64,000 nt of DNA, taken from assembly GCF_030733545.1 (NCBI RefSeq), contig NZ_JASHIU010000012.1:37113-101112 (forward strand), given 5' to 3'. The notes under the pieces are model-generated. The model did no database searches. It was not told where the DNA came from and was given only the letters and a program-made list of their open reading frames with translations. Made by a program: the position numbers and the translations under genes. Shown here piece by piece: positions 1 through 9,240 of the stretch (positions are counted from its first letter, which is position 1; the number at the start of each line of letters is the position of its first letter). This DNA comes from Oceanicaulis sp. MMSF_3324. Its GTDB lineage: Bacteria > Pseudomonadota > Alphaproteobacteria > Caulobacterales > Maricaulaceae.

Positions 1-1314
1 GTCAAAGACATCGCGGAGAATCTTCTTCTTGGTGGCTTCCTCGTCACCGTAGCCGTCAAAGCGATAGCGGGCGTCATCCTCGCGGATTTCACCAATCGCC
101 TCACCCACTTCACCGGGCTTGCACTCGATGCAGCGGCCATTGGCGTCGCGGATCGGGGCCTCCTCGTCCATGTCGAACTTGACGAGCTTGATGTTGAAAC
201 GCTTGGACAGATAGGGCGGCACGCGGCCGATGGCGCCCTGCTTGGAGTCCATGTTGATCAGGCCCACATTGCCTTCGGTCGCGCCATAGAATTCCATGAT
301 GCGCGGAATGCCGGAGCGTTCCACGAAGCGCGGCCAGACATCCGGGCGCAGGCCGTTGCCGATGGCGATGCGGATCTTGTGCTTCTTCTCCCACTCGTTC
401 GGTTCGGCGGCCACGAGGAAGCGGCACAGCTCGCCCACATACATCAGCATGGTTGCACCGGTATCGGTCGCGTCCTTCCAGAAGCGAGTGGCGGAGAATT
501 TCTTGCGCACGATCACCGCGCCGCCGAAGGACAGCGCCGCGCCGACTCCGCACAGGCCGCCGGTTGCATGGTACATCGGCAGCACCATCATCATGCGGTC
601 ATCCTTGTCGGCATGACCGGCCACGCCAAAGACCTGGAGGTAATAGAGCGCGCGCGTGTGCGCCACAATCGCCGCCTTGGGCAGCCCGGTGGTGCCCGAC
701 GTGTACATCTTCATGCACGGATCGGAAGCCTTGAGATGGGCGCGATAGGACCGATCCGGACGCACATCGGACTGGCCCGACAGCGCCGCGTCGAAGTCTT
801 GGCCACCCGGCGCCTTGGCCTGCTGGCCGTCGCTGACCCAGGGGGTGAGCCTGCAGTTGATGAGCGCGCAAGCGCTTTCATACTGCTCGGCCAGGTCGCC
901 CTCGACGATCACATGGTCGGCTTCAGCCACATCAATGCAATGGGCGAGGGAGTGGCCTGTGATCTGATTGTTCAGGAGCGCCGCCATGACGCCGATCTTG
1001 GTGAGCCCGTACCAGATCGCCACATATTCCCAGCGATTGGCCATGTAGAGAGCAACCGTGTCGCCCGGCTTCACGCCTTGCGCCAGGGCCCAGTGCGCCA
1101 CCCGGTTCGCATACCGGTCAAACTGGGCATAGCTGATCTCGACACCGCTTTCGGTGATGAAGGCCGGGCGTTGGGCGTGCTTGTCGACGCTGTCTTCAAA
1201 CAGGTCCGGGGTCAGATACTCAGAGTCCGGGGTGATCTTTTTCAGCGCGCCGAGCATGCGCAACAACTGCGTCGTGTAGAACCACTCGCGACGGATCGTC
1301 GACCACAAACCCAT
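1..1314 (-). CDS. long-chain acyl-CoA synthetase (AMP-binding), C-terminus cut off by window edge
   Basis: This enzyme activates fatty acids to acyl-CoA by way of an acyl-adenylate. The frame stays open from an ATG at 1314 to base 1, giving 438 codons with no stop, so the C-terminus lies outside the window. The adenylate-forming signature MYTSGTTGLPKAAI sits near residue 201. The last visible part, with GEIREDD and RYRFDGYGDEEATKKKIL, resembles the FATP/FadD6-like very-long-chain branch, where the sequence then runs into the FxTGD motif. The gene is monocistronic at its 5' end and divergent from a regulator at 1533. The exact chain-length class is not readable. The family call is secure and the subfamily is an inference. 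Confidence 0.9.
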   Translation of the reverse strand, partial: MGLWSTIRREWFYTTQLLRMLGALKKITPDSEYLTPDLFEDSVDKHAQRPAFITESGVEISYAQFDRYANRVAHWALAQGVKPGDTVALYMANRWEYVAIWYGLTKIGVMAALLNNQITGHSLAHCIDVAEADHVIVEGDLAEQYESACALINCRLTPWVSDGQQAKAPGGQDFDAALSGQSDVRPDRSYRAHLKASDPCMKMYTSGTTGLPKAAIVAHTRALYYLQVFGVAGHADKDDRMMMVLPMYHATGGLCGVGAALSFGGAVIVRKKFSATRFWKDATDTGATMLMYVGELCRFLVAAEPNEWEKKHKIRIAIGNGLRPDVWPRFVERSGIPRIMEFYGATEGNVGLINMDSKQGAIGRVPPYLSKRFNIKLVKFDMDEEAPIRDANGRCIECKPGEVGEAIGEIREDDARYRFDGYGDEEATKKKILRDVFD

Positions 1315-1470
1315 ATCAGTATCCTCCCTCGTATCCGCCCTGGCGGTTTAGTTGAGGGCGACAGTACGGCTCGAAAACGTCCGGTCAAGTTCAGCTCGGC
1401 ATGTCGGTCACGCATTTTTCAACCGTCAATGCGTTGCAGTGCAGCACTATTGCGAATATGACCGGACGTG

Positions 1471-1481
1471 TGACTGAGTCA
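1471..1481. promoter_or_regulatory. 11-bp palindrome, candidate operator between divergent genes
   Basis: TGACTGAGTCA is a perfect inverted repeat around a central G. It lies 52 nt upstream of the XRE regulator start and 157 nt upstream of the acyl-CoA synthetase start. XRE-family repressors often bind such short palindromes in their own divergent promoter regions. There is one copy only, so the role is inferred. Confidence 0.3.
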
Positions 1482-1532
1482 GATTCAATAAACGCGTCAC
1501 ATCGCTCTGAACCATTAAGTAGGTCAAAAAAT

Positions 1533-2192
1533 ATGAACTGGGGAAAAGAGCTTAGAGCTTTCCGTCAACGCACCGGCTTGAAGCAGGAAGCGGCGGCTCA
1601 TTTGCTTGGCGTCAGCCAGGCTTATGTCTCCCGGCTGGAAAATTCCACAGCATCTCCGTCAACGCAGCTTGAGGCCAAGCTCGAGCGCCTTCTGCAAGAG
1701 CCCGAGCACCGCCCGCTGTTTGAGCATTTCCGAACCACGATCAGCCATTCGCCGCACCTGATCAGCATGATCGCCGAGGTCGACAACAAGATTGTCGTCG
1801 ACACGGTCAGCGAAGCGCTGCGCGATTACGGAACACCGTTCCAGCGTCTGATCCCGGGTCAGGTGCTTGAATCGTCCAATTCCGATGTGATCGAAATCCT
1901 GGACGCCTTCCTCGACCTTGGCGCCTTTTCAGGCCGGATCGCCTCCATGCAGGTGACCTGGACCTATGACTATGAGAACGAGCCGGTCTCTCACTGGCGC
2001 ACTACCGAGATTCCTGTGCGCGATGATGCCGGACGCTGGTATCTGCATGGCGCCCATGTGGAGATCACCGCCGAGGAAAAAGAGCAGTTGCTGCGCGACT
2101 GGGGCGGCCCGATCAAGGTCCGCACCTTCGCCGACGACGAGGCGGATAACGGCGCCGCGCCCGACCCGGCCAACGACACCGAAGCGGCCTGA
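1533..2192 (+). CDS. XRE-family helix-turn-helix transcriptional regulator
   Basis: This is a 219-aa predicted DNA-binding regulator. Residues 5-50 form a classic XRE/Cro helix-turn-helix (LRAFRQRTGLKQEAAAHLLG, then VSQAYVSRLENS). The C-terminal 150 residues match no domain I can name. They contain an aromatic-rich sheet-like stretch (MQVTWTYDYENEPVSHWRTT, then WYLHGAHVEI) that could be a PAS-like or other sensory fold. The frame is open further upstream to 1401, but the extra residues look non-coding, and the ATG at 1533 places the HTH at the N-terminus as expected. It is divergent from the acyl-CoA synthetase, so control of fatty-acid activation is a reasonable inference. A strong terminator follows. 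Confidence 0.85.
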   Translation: MNWGKELRAFRQRTGLKQEAAAHLLGVSQAYVSRLENSTASPSTQLEAKLERLLQEPEHRPLFEHFRTTISHSPHLISMIAEVDNKIVVDTVSEALRDYGTPFQRLIPGQVLESSNSDVIEILDAFLDLGAFSGRIASMQVTWTYDYENEPVSHWRTTEIPVRDDAGRWYLHGAHVEITAEEKEQLLRDWGGPIKVRTFADDEADNGAAPDPANDTEAA

Positions 2193-2211
2193 GCCGACAC
2201 CTTTGCAATGC

Positions 2212-2244
2212 AAAACAGCCCGGACCTGAGGTCCGGGCTGTTTT
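2212..2244. terminator. bidirectional intrinsic terminator between the XRE gene and cydX
   Basis: A perfect 15-bp stem (AAAACAGCCCGGACC paired with its complement) closes on a TGA loop. It has A-runs on one side and T-runs on the other, so it can serve the plus-strand regulator and the minus-strand cydABX operon. Confidence 0.9.
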
Positions 2245-2266
2245 GTCTGGTGTGACCGTCAAACGC

Positions 2267-2392
2267 TCAGAACGCTTCGTCCGAGCTGCCGGTGTCTCCG
2301 GTATCGCTGAGCGCCAACTCGTGCCACATGGCGTTGAGGATGGCGAAGGCGCAGGCCAGGCCAAGGCCCAGAATCCAGGTGAAGTACCACAT
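2267..2392 (-). CDS. cydX: cytochrome bd oxidase small subunit CydX
   Basis: This is a 41-aa single-span membrane peptide starting MWYFTWILGLGLACAFAILN. The MWYFTW-x-LG opening and the short acidic tail are the CydX/YbgT hallmarks. In the family, CydX packs against CydA and stabilises the haem groups of the bd quinol oxidase. It lies directly downstream of cydB (17-nt gap) and has a good ribosome site (AAGGAGAA) upstream of the ATG at 2392. A longer frame open upstream is not the gene, because it would overlap the cydB end. Confidence 0.93.
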   Translation of the reverse strand: MWYFTWILGLGLACAFAILNAMWHELALSDTGDTGSSDEAF

Positions 2393-2409
2393 CGTCCGTT
2401 CTCCTTGTC

Positions 2410-3555
2410 CTAGTAGTAATCGCCGCTTTCGACCTGTTCGGTCGTGACCCGGCCCCACATCACCTTGAACGCCCAGGCCGTGTAAGCCAGCACGATCGGC
2501 AACAGCACCGCCGTCACAATCAGCATGACGAACAGCGTCGTATGGCTTGAAGACGCGTTCCACACCGTCAGCGACGCATTGGGATCAATGCTGGAGGGCA
2601 GGATGAAGGGAAACATCGACAGGCCAACGGTCGAGATGATGCCGATCACGGAAACCTTCGAGCCGATGAAGGTAAGTGCCTCGGAGTTCGAGCGCAGGCC
2701 GAACAGCGCCAGTGCTGCACCGCCAAAGCCCAGAACCGGCGCAAGCACCATCCACGGATACCGGCCGTAATTGTTCAGCCAGGCGCCGCCATCGCGGACG
2801 GCCTCTGTCAGGCGCGGATTGGCAGGCCCGTCCGGGGCGACGGTGTTGGTGACCTGATAGCCCAGATCTCCCAACGCCACCCAGGCGCCGGCAATGGCGA
2901 ACAGCACGATCGAGGCGAAGGCGAAGAGCGGCGCGAAGGTCCGCGCGCGATCGCGCACCGGCCCGTACTCCGCCTTCATGGACAGCCAGGCCGCGCCATG
3001 CAGGAACAGCATGGTCACGCTCAACAGACCGCACAGCAGAGCGAACGGATTGAGCAGGCCGAAGAAAGTGCCATCCCAGAAGATGCGCATGTCGTCATTC
3101 ATCCGGAAGGGTGCGCCGACCAGCACATTGCCCACGGCCACGCCAAAGATCAGCGCCGGGACAAAACCGCCAGTGAACAGCGCCCAGTCCCAGAAATTGC
3201 GCCAGCGCGGATCATCCCGCTTGGAGCGGTATTTGAACCCGACCGGCCGCAGGATCAGCGCGGCCAGAACCACGAACATCGCCAGATAGAAGGACGAGAA
3301 GGAGACGGCGTAGACCAGGGGCCAGGCCGCGAAGATCGCGCCCCCGCCCAGGATCAGCCAGACCTGATTGCCTTCCCAGGTCGGCCCGACCGTGTTGATG
3401 GCGATGCGCCGTTCGGTGTCGGTCCGCGCGACGAAGGGCAGAAGCCCCGCCACGCCCAGATCAAAGCCGTCCGTAATGGCGAAGCCGATCAGCAACACGC
3501 CCAGAAGCGCCCACCAGATGACCCGCAGCAGTTCGTATGACAGAGGAATGTCCAT
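2410..3555 (-). CDS. cydB: cytochrome bd ubiquinol oxidase subunit II
   Basis: Subunit II of the cytochrome bd quinol:oxygen oxidoreductase, an inner-membrane terminal oxidase with high oxygen affinity. At 381 aa it has the family's usual length, is strongly hydrophobic with several predicted spans, and opens with the conserved region GFAITDGFDLGV followed by GPTWEGNQVWLILGGG. It sits 12 nt downstream of cydA and 17 nt upstream of cydX, so all three are expected on one transcript. The ATG at 3555 has an AGGAG-type ribosome site. Confidence 0.97.
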   Translation of the reverse strand: MDIPLSYELLRVIWWALLGVLLIGFAITDGFDLGVAGLLPFVARTDTERRIAINTVGPTWEGNQVWLILGGGAIFAAWPLVYAVSFSSFYLAMFVVLAALILRPVGFKYRSKRDDPRWRNFWDWALFTGGFVPALIFGVAVGNVLVGAPFRMNDDMRIFWDGTFFGLLNPFALLCGLLSVTMLFLHGAAWLSMKAEYGPVRDRARTFAPLFAFASIVLFAIAGAWVALGDLGYQVTNTVAPDGPANPRLTEAVRDGGAWLNNYGRYPWMVLAPVLGFGGAALALFGLRSNSEALTFIGSKVSVIGIISTVGLSMFPFILPSSIDPNASLTVWNASSSHTTLFVMLIVTAVLLPIVLAYTAWAFKVMWGRVTTEQVESGDYY

Positions 3556-3567
3556 GGTCTCTCCTCC

Positions 3568-5145
3568 CTATTCCGCCGGAAGCGGGGTGAAGCCGCTGCG
3601 ACGTTTCAGGGATGAGCCGCGAGCCGGTCCGTCAGGATAGGGACCGCGGCGAATGAATTTGATCATGAGGGCGACCTCGACCACCGCCAGCGCCCCGTAG
3701 AGCACGGTGAAGCCGACGATCGTCAGGATCATCTGGGTCGGATGCAGGCTCGACACCCCTTCAAAGGTCGGCAGCACGCCTTCAATAATCCAGGGTTGGC
3801 GACCATACTCGGCCAGCAGCCAGCCCAGCTCCGCGGCGACCCAGGGCAGCGGCAACGAGACCAGCGCCAGTTTCAGGAACCAGCGGGTTTCATGCTTGCG
3901 CAGCGAGCTGAGCACGAAGGCCGTTCCGAACAGGGCGATGAAGTAAAAGCCCAGCCCCGCCATCAGTCGGAAGCTCCAGAACATCACCGCCACATTGGGC
4001 ACGGTGTCCATGGCCGCCTGGGCGATCAGCTCCGGCCCCGCATCGCGCGGGTCTTCCACATAGCGGCGCAGAAGCATGGCATAGCCCAGATCATACTTGG
4101 CTTCCTGGAACTGGGTCATCGCGACGGCGTCATCGGGATCTTCGCGCAGGCGCATCATCGCGTCATAGGCCCGAACCCCGTTCTCGATGCGGGTCTCGGC
4201 ATGAGCGACCAGCGGCAGGATGCCCTCGACCTGGGTGTCCAGTGACCGCGTGGCGATCAGGCCCAGCACCCAGGGGATCTCGATGGCGTGCTCGGTCTCA
4301 TGGGTTTCCCGATTGGGAAAGCCCACAACCGTCAACGGCGCCGGCGCCTCCTCGGTGTGCCACATGGCCTCGAGAGCGGCCAGTTTCATCTTCTGGTTAT
4401 CGGTCAGCGCATACCCGCTCTCATCGCCCAGAACGACTGCCGACAGGGCGCCCGCCAGACCGAAGGCGGCCGCGACCGTCATCGAGCGCTTGGCGAAACC
4501 GACAAAGCGGCGGTTGAGCAGGAAGAACGCCGATATGGCCAGCACGAACAGGGCGCCGGTCACATAGCCCGCCGACACGGTGTGCACGAATTTCGCCTGG
4601 GCGACCGGGTTGAACAGCACCGCCATGAAGTCGGTGACTTCCATGCGCATGGTGTCGGGATTGAATTCGGACCCGACCGGGTTCTGCATCCAGCCATTGG
4701 CGATCAGGATCCACAGGGCGGACAGGTTGGTGGCGATGGCCATGAACCAGGTCGCGGCCAAATGGCCCAGCTTGCTCATCCGGTCCCAGCCAAAGAAGAA
4801 CAGGCCCACCAGCGTCGCCTCGAGGAAGAAGGCCATCAGGCCCTCGATCGCCAGCGGGGCGCCGAAGATGTCGCCCACATAGTGGGAGTAATAGGACCAG
4901 TTCATGCCGAACTGGAATTCCATGGTGATCCCGGTGGACACGCCGAGCACGAAATTGATTCCGAACAGGGTGCCCCAGAACTTCGTCATGTCCCGCCAGA
5001 CCTGACGCCCTGTCATCACATAAACGCTCTCCATGATGGCGAGGATGATGGACAGTCCAAGTGTGAGCGGTACAAAGAGGAAGTGATACATGGCTGTCAG
5101 CGCGAATTGCCAGCGCGACAGCTCCACAACGGTCATGTCGACCAT
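3568..5145 (-). CDS. cydA: cytochrome bd ubiquinol oxidase subunit I
   Basis: Catalytic subunit carrying haems b558, b595 and d; it oxidises quinol and reduces oxygen without pumping protons. The 525-aa product has His21 in RWQFALTAMYHF (the haem b595/d ligand region), a Met ligand region in VMFWSFRLMAGLGF, and the signature GWLLAEYGRQPW near residue 448. The quinol-binding loop (KLAALEAMWHTEEAPAP) resembles the E. coli bd-I type. I chose the ATG at 5145 because GGAG lies just upstream; a TTG at 5157 would add only four residues and overlap that ribosome site. It is the first gene of cydABX and divergent from cydDC. Confidence 0.97.
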   Translation of the reverse strand: MVDMTVVELSRWQFALTAMYHFLFVPLTLGLSIILAIMESVYVMTGRQVWRDMTKFWGTLFGINFVLGVSTGITMEFQFGMNWSYYSHYVGDIFGAPLAIEGLMAFFLEATLVGLFFFGWDRMSKLGHLAATWFMAIATNLSALWILIANGWMQNPVGSEFNPDTMRMEVTDFMAVLFNPVAQAKFVHTVSAGYVTGALFVLAISAFFLLNRRFVGFAKRSMTVAAAFGLAGALSAVVLGDESGYALTDNQKMKLAALEAMWHTEEAPAPLTVVGFPNRETHETEHAIEIPWVLGLIATRSLDTQVEGILPLVAHAETRIENGVRAYDAMMRLREDPDDAVAMTQFQEAKYDLGYAMLLRRYVEDPRDAGPELIAQAAMDTVPNVAVMFWSFRLMAGLGFYFIALFGTAFVLSSLRKHETRWFLKLALVSLPLPWVAAELGWLLAEYGRQPWIIEGVLPTFEGVSSLHPTQMILTIVGFTVLYGALAVVEVALMIKFIRRGPYPDGPARGSSLKRRSGFTPLPAE

Positions 5146-5178
5146 TTCACTCTCCAATGCCTTTTGGCGGCGGTTAAA

Positions 5179-5209
5179 AGTATACGCCCTCAGGCGCAGC
5201 CGATGTCTT
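5179..5209 (-). promoter_or_regulatory. candidate promoter for cydABX
   Basis: Reading the minus strand, a TATACT -10-like box (5179-5184) follows an AAGACA -35-like box (5204-5209) after a slightly long 19-nt spacer. It would give a leader of about 25-30 nt before cydA. I looked for an FNR box (TTGAT-N4-ATCAA) in the 160-bp cydA-cydD gap and did not find a convincing one. Confidence 0.3.
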
Positions 5210-5305
5210 TATGATGCAAGCGCGTTAGCTTGTACCGTCTGCAAGGTGTCGCATGGGACGAGCGGTCGCACTTCAATCCGGACAAGGGCGTGTATGTCGG
5301 GGGTC

Positions 5306-7033
5306 ATGAGTAACACTGATTTGTCTGCTGCGGACATGAAGGCGGCCCAGAAAGCCCGGAAGACCCGGTTGGCCGCCTATCTGAAAGCCTGGGGCGCGCC
5401 CGCCACGGGACTGACCCGGCAGAGCACGGCCTTCGGCGCAGCGCAATACGCCGTCTTCGTCGGTTTCGCCTGGGGCGCGGCCTGGGCGGTCAGCGCACTG
5501 GTCAATGGCGCCGCCCTGTGGCCGGGCCTGGTCCTCGCCCTGGTCTGCGCTGTCCTGCGCGCGGTGTTTCAGGCCGCCGAAACCCGCACTGGCATCCTCG
5601 CCTCCCTGAAAGTGCGCAGCACTGTGCGCTCCCTGGCTGCGCGCAAGCTGGTCGAGCGCGGCCCGTCCTATGTCGAGCGCGCCGATTCAGGCGAGACGGC
5701 CTCCGCCCTGATTGACGCAGTGGACAAGCTCGACGGGTTTTTCGGCCGCTATCGCCCCTTGATGGGCGTCGTGATGATGGGCCCCTTGATCATCATGGCC
5801 GCGGCGTTCTCCGCCAGCTATGTGGTCGGTCTGATCTTTCTCGTCACCGCGCCGCTTCTGATCGTCTTCATGGCGCTGGTCGGCGCCGGCGCGGCCGCAG
5901 CCTCCAAGGATCAGCTCACCACGCTCCAGCGCCTGGCGGGTCGTTTCAATGACCGCCTGCGCGCGCTTGAAACGCTCAACGCCTTCAACGCCGCCGAACG
6001 CGAGCGCGACGGCCTCGCCGCTGCCTCGGATGATTTTCGCCGCCGCACCATGAAGGTGCTGGCCATGGCGTTTCTCTCTTCTGGGGTCCTGGAGTTTTTC
6101 GCCGCCGTCTCCGTGGCCGGTTCGGCGATCTATATCGGTTTCTCGCTTCTCGGTGAGCTGCCCTTTAACCCAGGCGAGACCATCACCCTGCAGACCGGCC
6201 TTTTCTGCCTGATCCTGGCGCCGGAATTCTACATGCCGCTGCGTCGGCTCTCCGCCGCCTATCATGACCGTGCGGACGCGGAGGCCGGCGTCGAAGCCCT
6301 CGCGCCGCTGTTTGACGGCCCTGAAGACACGGACCTCGCGCACACCTCTACGGATGCCGAGCGCGCCAACAAGACCGGCAGGCTTCAGAACGCGCCCTCT
6401 ATTGCGTTCAACCAGGCCGGATCGGTCTATTCAGATGGTCGCCGCGGCCTCGCTCCGCTCAGCTTTGAAGCGCCCGCCGGTCAGATCACCGCGCTTTGGG
6501 GCCCCTCGGGCGTCGGCAAATCCACGGCGTTGAAAATGCTGCTGGGTTATGCCCCGCTCAGCGATGGCGAGATCCGGATCGACGGCCAGCCCATGACGGC
6601 GCCATTGATCGGTCAGGCGGCCTGGATCGCCCAGCGTCCGCATGTGTTTTTCGGTGATCTCATCGACAATATCAGCCTGTTTGACAAAGCCCTGGCGCGC
6701 GAACGCATCACCAGCGCCGCGGAAACCGCGGGCGTCATGGACTTCGCCGCCAGCCTGCCCGAAGGCCTTGAGACGAAGGTGGGCGAAAACGGCTACGGCC
6801 TTTCAGGCGGTCAGGCCCAGCGGGTCGCCCTAGCGCGCGCCTGGGCGGTCGATATGAAACTGGTCCTGCTGGACGAACCCACCGCCCATCTGGATGGCGA
6901 GGCCGAGGCGCGCTTTCTCACCGCGCTCAAACGCATCAGTGAAGGCCGCACCATCGTGATCGCCACGCACAGCCCGGCGGTCCGCGCCCTGGCCGACCAT
7001 GTGATCGAACTTCAGCCGGAGGATGCGGCATGA
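5306..7033 (+). CDS. cydD: thiol reductant ABC exporter subunit CydD
   Basis: Half of the heterodimeric CydDC ABC transporter, which exports cysteine/glutathione-type reductant (and is linked to haem) and is required for cytochrome bd assembly. The 575-aa product has an N-terminal membrane domain, then an ATPase with Walker A GPSGVGKS (about residue 399), signature LSGGQAQR (about 499) and Walker B LVLLDEPTAHLD. The frame is open upstream to 5090, but that region overlaps cydA and its promoter. The ATG at 5306, preceded by a GGGGG run, fits best. It overlaps cydC by 4 nt (ATGA), so translation is probably coupled. Confidence 0.93.
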   Translation: MSNTDLSAADMKAAQKARKTRLAAYLKAWGAPATGLTRQSTAFGAAQYAVFVGFAWGAAWAVSALVNGAALWPGLVLALVCAVLRAVFQAAETRTGILASLKVRSTVRSLAARKLVERGPSYVERADSGETASALIDAVDKLDGFFGRYRPLMGVVMMGPLIIMAAAFSASYVVGLIFLVTAPLLIVFMALVGAGAAAASKDQLTTLQRLAGRFNDRLRALETLNAFNAAERERDGLAAASDDFRRRTMKVLAMAFLSSGVLEFFAAVSVAGSAIYIGFSLLGELPFNPGETITLQTGLFCLILAPEFYMPLRRLSAAYHDRADAEAGVEALAPLFDGPEDTDLAHTSTDAERANKTGRLQNAPSIAFNQAGSVYSDGRRGLAPLSFEAPAGQITALWGPSGVGKSTALKMLLGYAPLSDGEIRIDGQPMTAPLIGQAAWIAQRPHVFFGDLIDNISLFDKALARERITSAAETAGVMDFAASLPEGLETKVGENGYGLSGGQAQRVALARAWAVDMKLVLLDEPTAHLDGEAEARFLTALKRISEGRTIVIATHSPAVRALADHVIELQPEDAA

Positions 7034-8757
7034 CCGATTTGCGCTTCTTCCTGGCCCTGGCCCGCCCGGATCGCTGGTGGCTGCGTCTGGGCGCCGCGCT
7101 CGCCGCTCTGACCCTGTTGGCCGGCATCGGACTATTGTCGCTGTCGGGCTGGTTCATCACCGCCTCCGCCGTCGCCGGACTGACCGGCGCCGGGCGAGCG
7201 TTCAATTATCTCTTCGCCTCGGGCGGGGTGCGCGGCTTTGCTCTGGGCCGGACCGTCGGACGGTATGCCGAACGCATGGTCACCCATGAGGCCACCTTCC
7301 GCATTCTGGCGCGGCTTCGCTTGTGGGTGTTTGATACGGTGGCGCCGCTGGCGCCAGCCCGACTGGGACGCATGCGCGGCGGCGACCTCCTCTCGCGCGT
7401 CACTCAGGACGTGGACGCGCTCGACAGCCTGTATCTGCGCTTTGTCACGCCGGTGACCGCTGCGGTGACCGGGGCCGTTTTCGCCAGCGTCATCCTGGCT
7501 TTTCTCGCCCCCGCCGCCCTGCCCGGCGTGCTGGGCGTGTTTATTCTGGCAAGCGTTGTGCTACCGCTCTGGGCGGCCCGATCTGCACGTCAGGCTGGCG
7601 AAGACCTGACCCGGGAGGCCAGCACGATGCGCGCCGAAGCCGGAGATCTCGTCTCCGGTCTTGCAGAATTGAAAGCCTATGGCGCGGCCCATCGCGTGAT
7701 CGGTCACCTGGAAGCAGCGGATGCCGGGTCAGTGTCTGCCCAGACCCGTCTCTCTTCAGCCTCCATGATCAATGGGGCGCTGCTGGCGCTCGCTGCACCA
7801 GCCAGTTTTGTTCTGGGCTTCGGCCTGGCCGCCGCCTCCGGCGCCAGCGCACCGCTGTGCGCGCTGGCGGGCTTTATCGCGTTTGCGCTGTTTGAAGCCG
7901 CTGCACCGCTGGTTCAGGCGGCCGAGCTTTATGGCAAGACCAGCGCCTCCGCCCGGCGTCTGAAGGCGCTGACGGAAATCGAACCTGCCGTGTCCGAACC
8001 CGATTCCCCCGCCAGCTTGCCGAGCCGATGGGACATCGCCATCGAGCAGGTCCGGTTCCGCTATCCCGATACGGCGGCAGACGCTCTGAGTGACGTCACC
8101 CTGTCCTTGCCCGAGGGCGAACGGCTGGCGCTCGTCGGGGCGTCCGGGGCGGGCAAGTCGAGCCTCATCAAGCTGCTGATGCGGTTCTACGAGCCGCAAG
8201 CGGGCGCGATTACGCTGGGCGGACAGCCCCTTGATTCTCTCGCTATCAAGGCGTCTAGGGAACGTTTCGCGCTTGTCGATCAACGCGCTGAATTACTCTC
8301 GACCACCTTGCGCGCCAATCTCAGACTGGCGGCGCACGACGCGGATGAAGACCAGTTGTGGGATGCGCTTGAACGTGCGGGCGCAGCTGATTTCGTCAAG
8401 CAGCTTCCAGACGGCCTGCAAACCTGGATTGGGGAAAAAGGCGGCCTCATTTCCGGCGGTCAGGCGCGCCGGATCGCTCTGGCGCGGGCGTTCGTCAAGA
8501 ACGCCCCCGTCCTGCTGCTTGATGAGCCCACCGAGGGGCTGGACGGGAACACCGAAGCCGGTTTCCTGGATGCCCTCGATCGCTGGCTTGATGAGGATTC
8601 ACGCCGCACTGCGCTGTTCGTGACCCATCGCGCTCGCCTGCTCGAACGAGCGCGTCAGGTCGCGGTCCTCGATCAGGGACGCATCTGCGGGCTCGGAGCC
8701 GTATCCGATCTCCGCCAGTCAGATGCACTGTTCAAGCGCCTGTTCCCGACGCTCTAG
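7030..8757 (+). CDS. cydC: thiol reductant ABC exporter subunit CydC
   Basis: Partner of CydD in the inner-membrane CydDC exporter. The 575-aa product has six predicted spans starting near residue 15, then an ATPase with Walker A GASGAGKSS (about residue 370), signature ISGGQARR (about 474) and Walker B VLLLDEPTEGLD. It starts inside the last codons of cydD. Its stop TAG shares the CTAG at 8754-8757 with the convergent gene on the other strand, leaving no room for a separate terminator. Together with cydABX it makes a self-contained bd-oxidase module. Confidence 0.95.
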   Translation: MTDLRFFLALARPDRWWLRLGAALAALTLLAGIGLLSLSGWFITASAVAGLTGAGRAFNYLFASGGVRGFALGRTVGRYAERMVTHEATFRILARLRLWVFDTVAPLAPARLGRMRGGDLLSRVTQDVDALDSLYLRFVTPVTAAVTGAVFASVILAFLAPAALPGVLGVFILASVVLPLWAARSARQAGEDLTREASTMRAEAGDLVSGLAELKAYGAAHRVIGHLEAADAGSVSAQTRLSSASMINGALLALAAPASFVLGFGLAAASGASAPLCALAGFIAFALFEAAAPLVQAAELYGKTSASARRLKALTEIEPAVSEPDSPASLPSRWDIAIEQVRFRYPDTAADALSDVTLSLPEGERLALVGASGAGKSSLIKLLMRFYEPQAGAITLGGQPLDSLAIKASRERFALVDQRAELLSTTLRANLRLAAHDADEDQLWDALERAGAADFVKQLPDGLQTWIGEKGGLISGGQARRIALARAFVKNAPVLLLDEPTEGLDGNTEAGFLDALDRWLDEDSRRTALFVTHRARLLERARQVAVLDQGRICGLGAVSDLRQSDALFKRLFPTL

Positions 8758-9239
8758 TGGTCGCCGGGCGGCGGCGGCGGCGGAAACGGAGTGGTCGGAG
8801 GCTCGCGGTCACCATTGCCGACGCCAGGATCTGTAACGATACGCTGACCTGTTACAGAATTGCGCAGAACAACCTGATAGCGGTAGGTGAAGAAGCATTT
8901 GCACTTGTCGATGACAATGACGCTCTGACGCCCCTCATCCCCAAAGCTGACCTCGAAATCATGATCCGCCGGCATAACGGCGATACCGTCCCAGCTCTTG
9001 TTGGCGAGCTCGAAGGACTCAAATTCCCAGTCCTTGGACATGATCACAAAAATCAGTTTCGTCGGAAAGTTGATCGCGAAATTGCCTTCGTGTTCGCCCA
9101 CATAGGCGGCGAAGGTATCGACCAGCTTACCGTCAATCTCGCGCACGGTCGGCTGAACATACACTCCGATATGTCTCACATCGAGACCGGGCAGGCCCAG
9201 CGCCTTCACGCGTTCGACCTGCTTGTCCACTCCACTCAT
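8754..9239 (-). CDS. conserved hypothetical protein with proline-rich tail
   Basis: A 161-aa protein I do not recognise. It has no signal peptide or membrane span. The body is rich in beta-type alternation (KLIFVIMSKDWEFESF, FEVSFGD, VIVIDKCKCFF) and the tail is low-complexity (PPTTPFPPPPPPG). The ATG at 9239 has an AGGGGG ribosome site and lies just past the TIR/TPR gene's stop codon (9243-9241), so the two are probably translated together and may work together. It contains a CKC pair near residue 118. No homologous family can be named, and a role as substrate or partner of the upstream protein is only inferred from linkage. Confidence 0.75.
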   Translation of the reverse strand: MSGVDKQVERVKALGLPGLDVRHIGVYVQPTVREIDGKLVDTFAAYVGEHEGNFAINFPTKLIFVIMSKDWEFESFELANKSWDGIAVMPADHDFEVSFGDEGRQSVIVIDKCKCFFTYRYQVVLRNSVTGQRIVTDPGVGNGDREPPTTPFPPPPPPGDH

Positions 9240-9240
9240 G

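Noticed and set aside
5146..5305. FNR/Anr box in the cydA-cydD gap
   Set aside because: Only a poor half-match (TTGTCCGGATTGAA region near 5275); too far from the consensus to claim.
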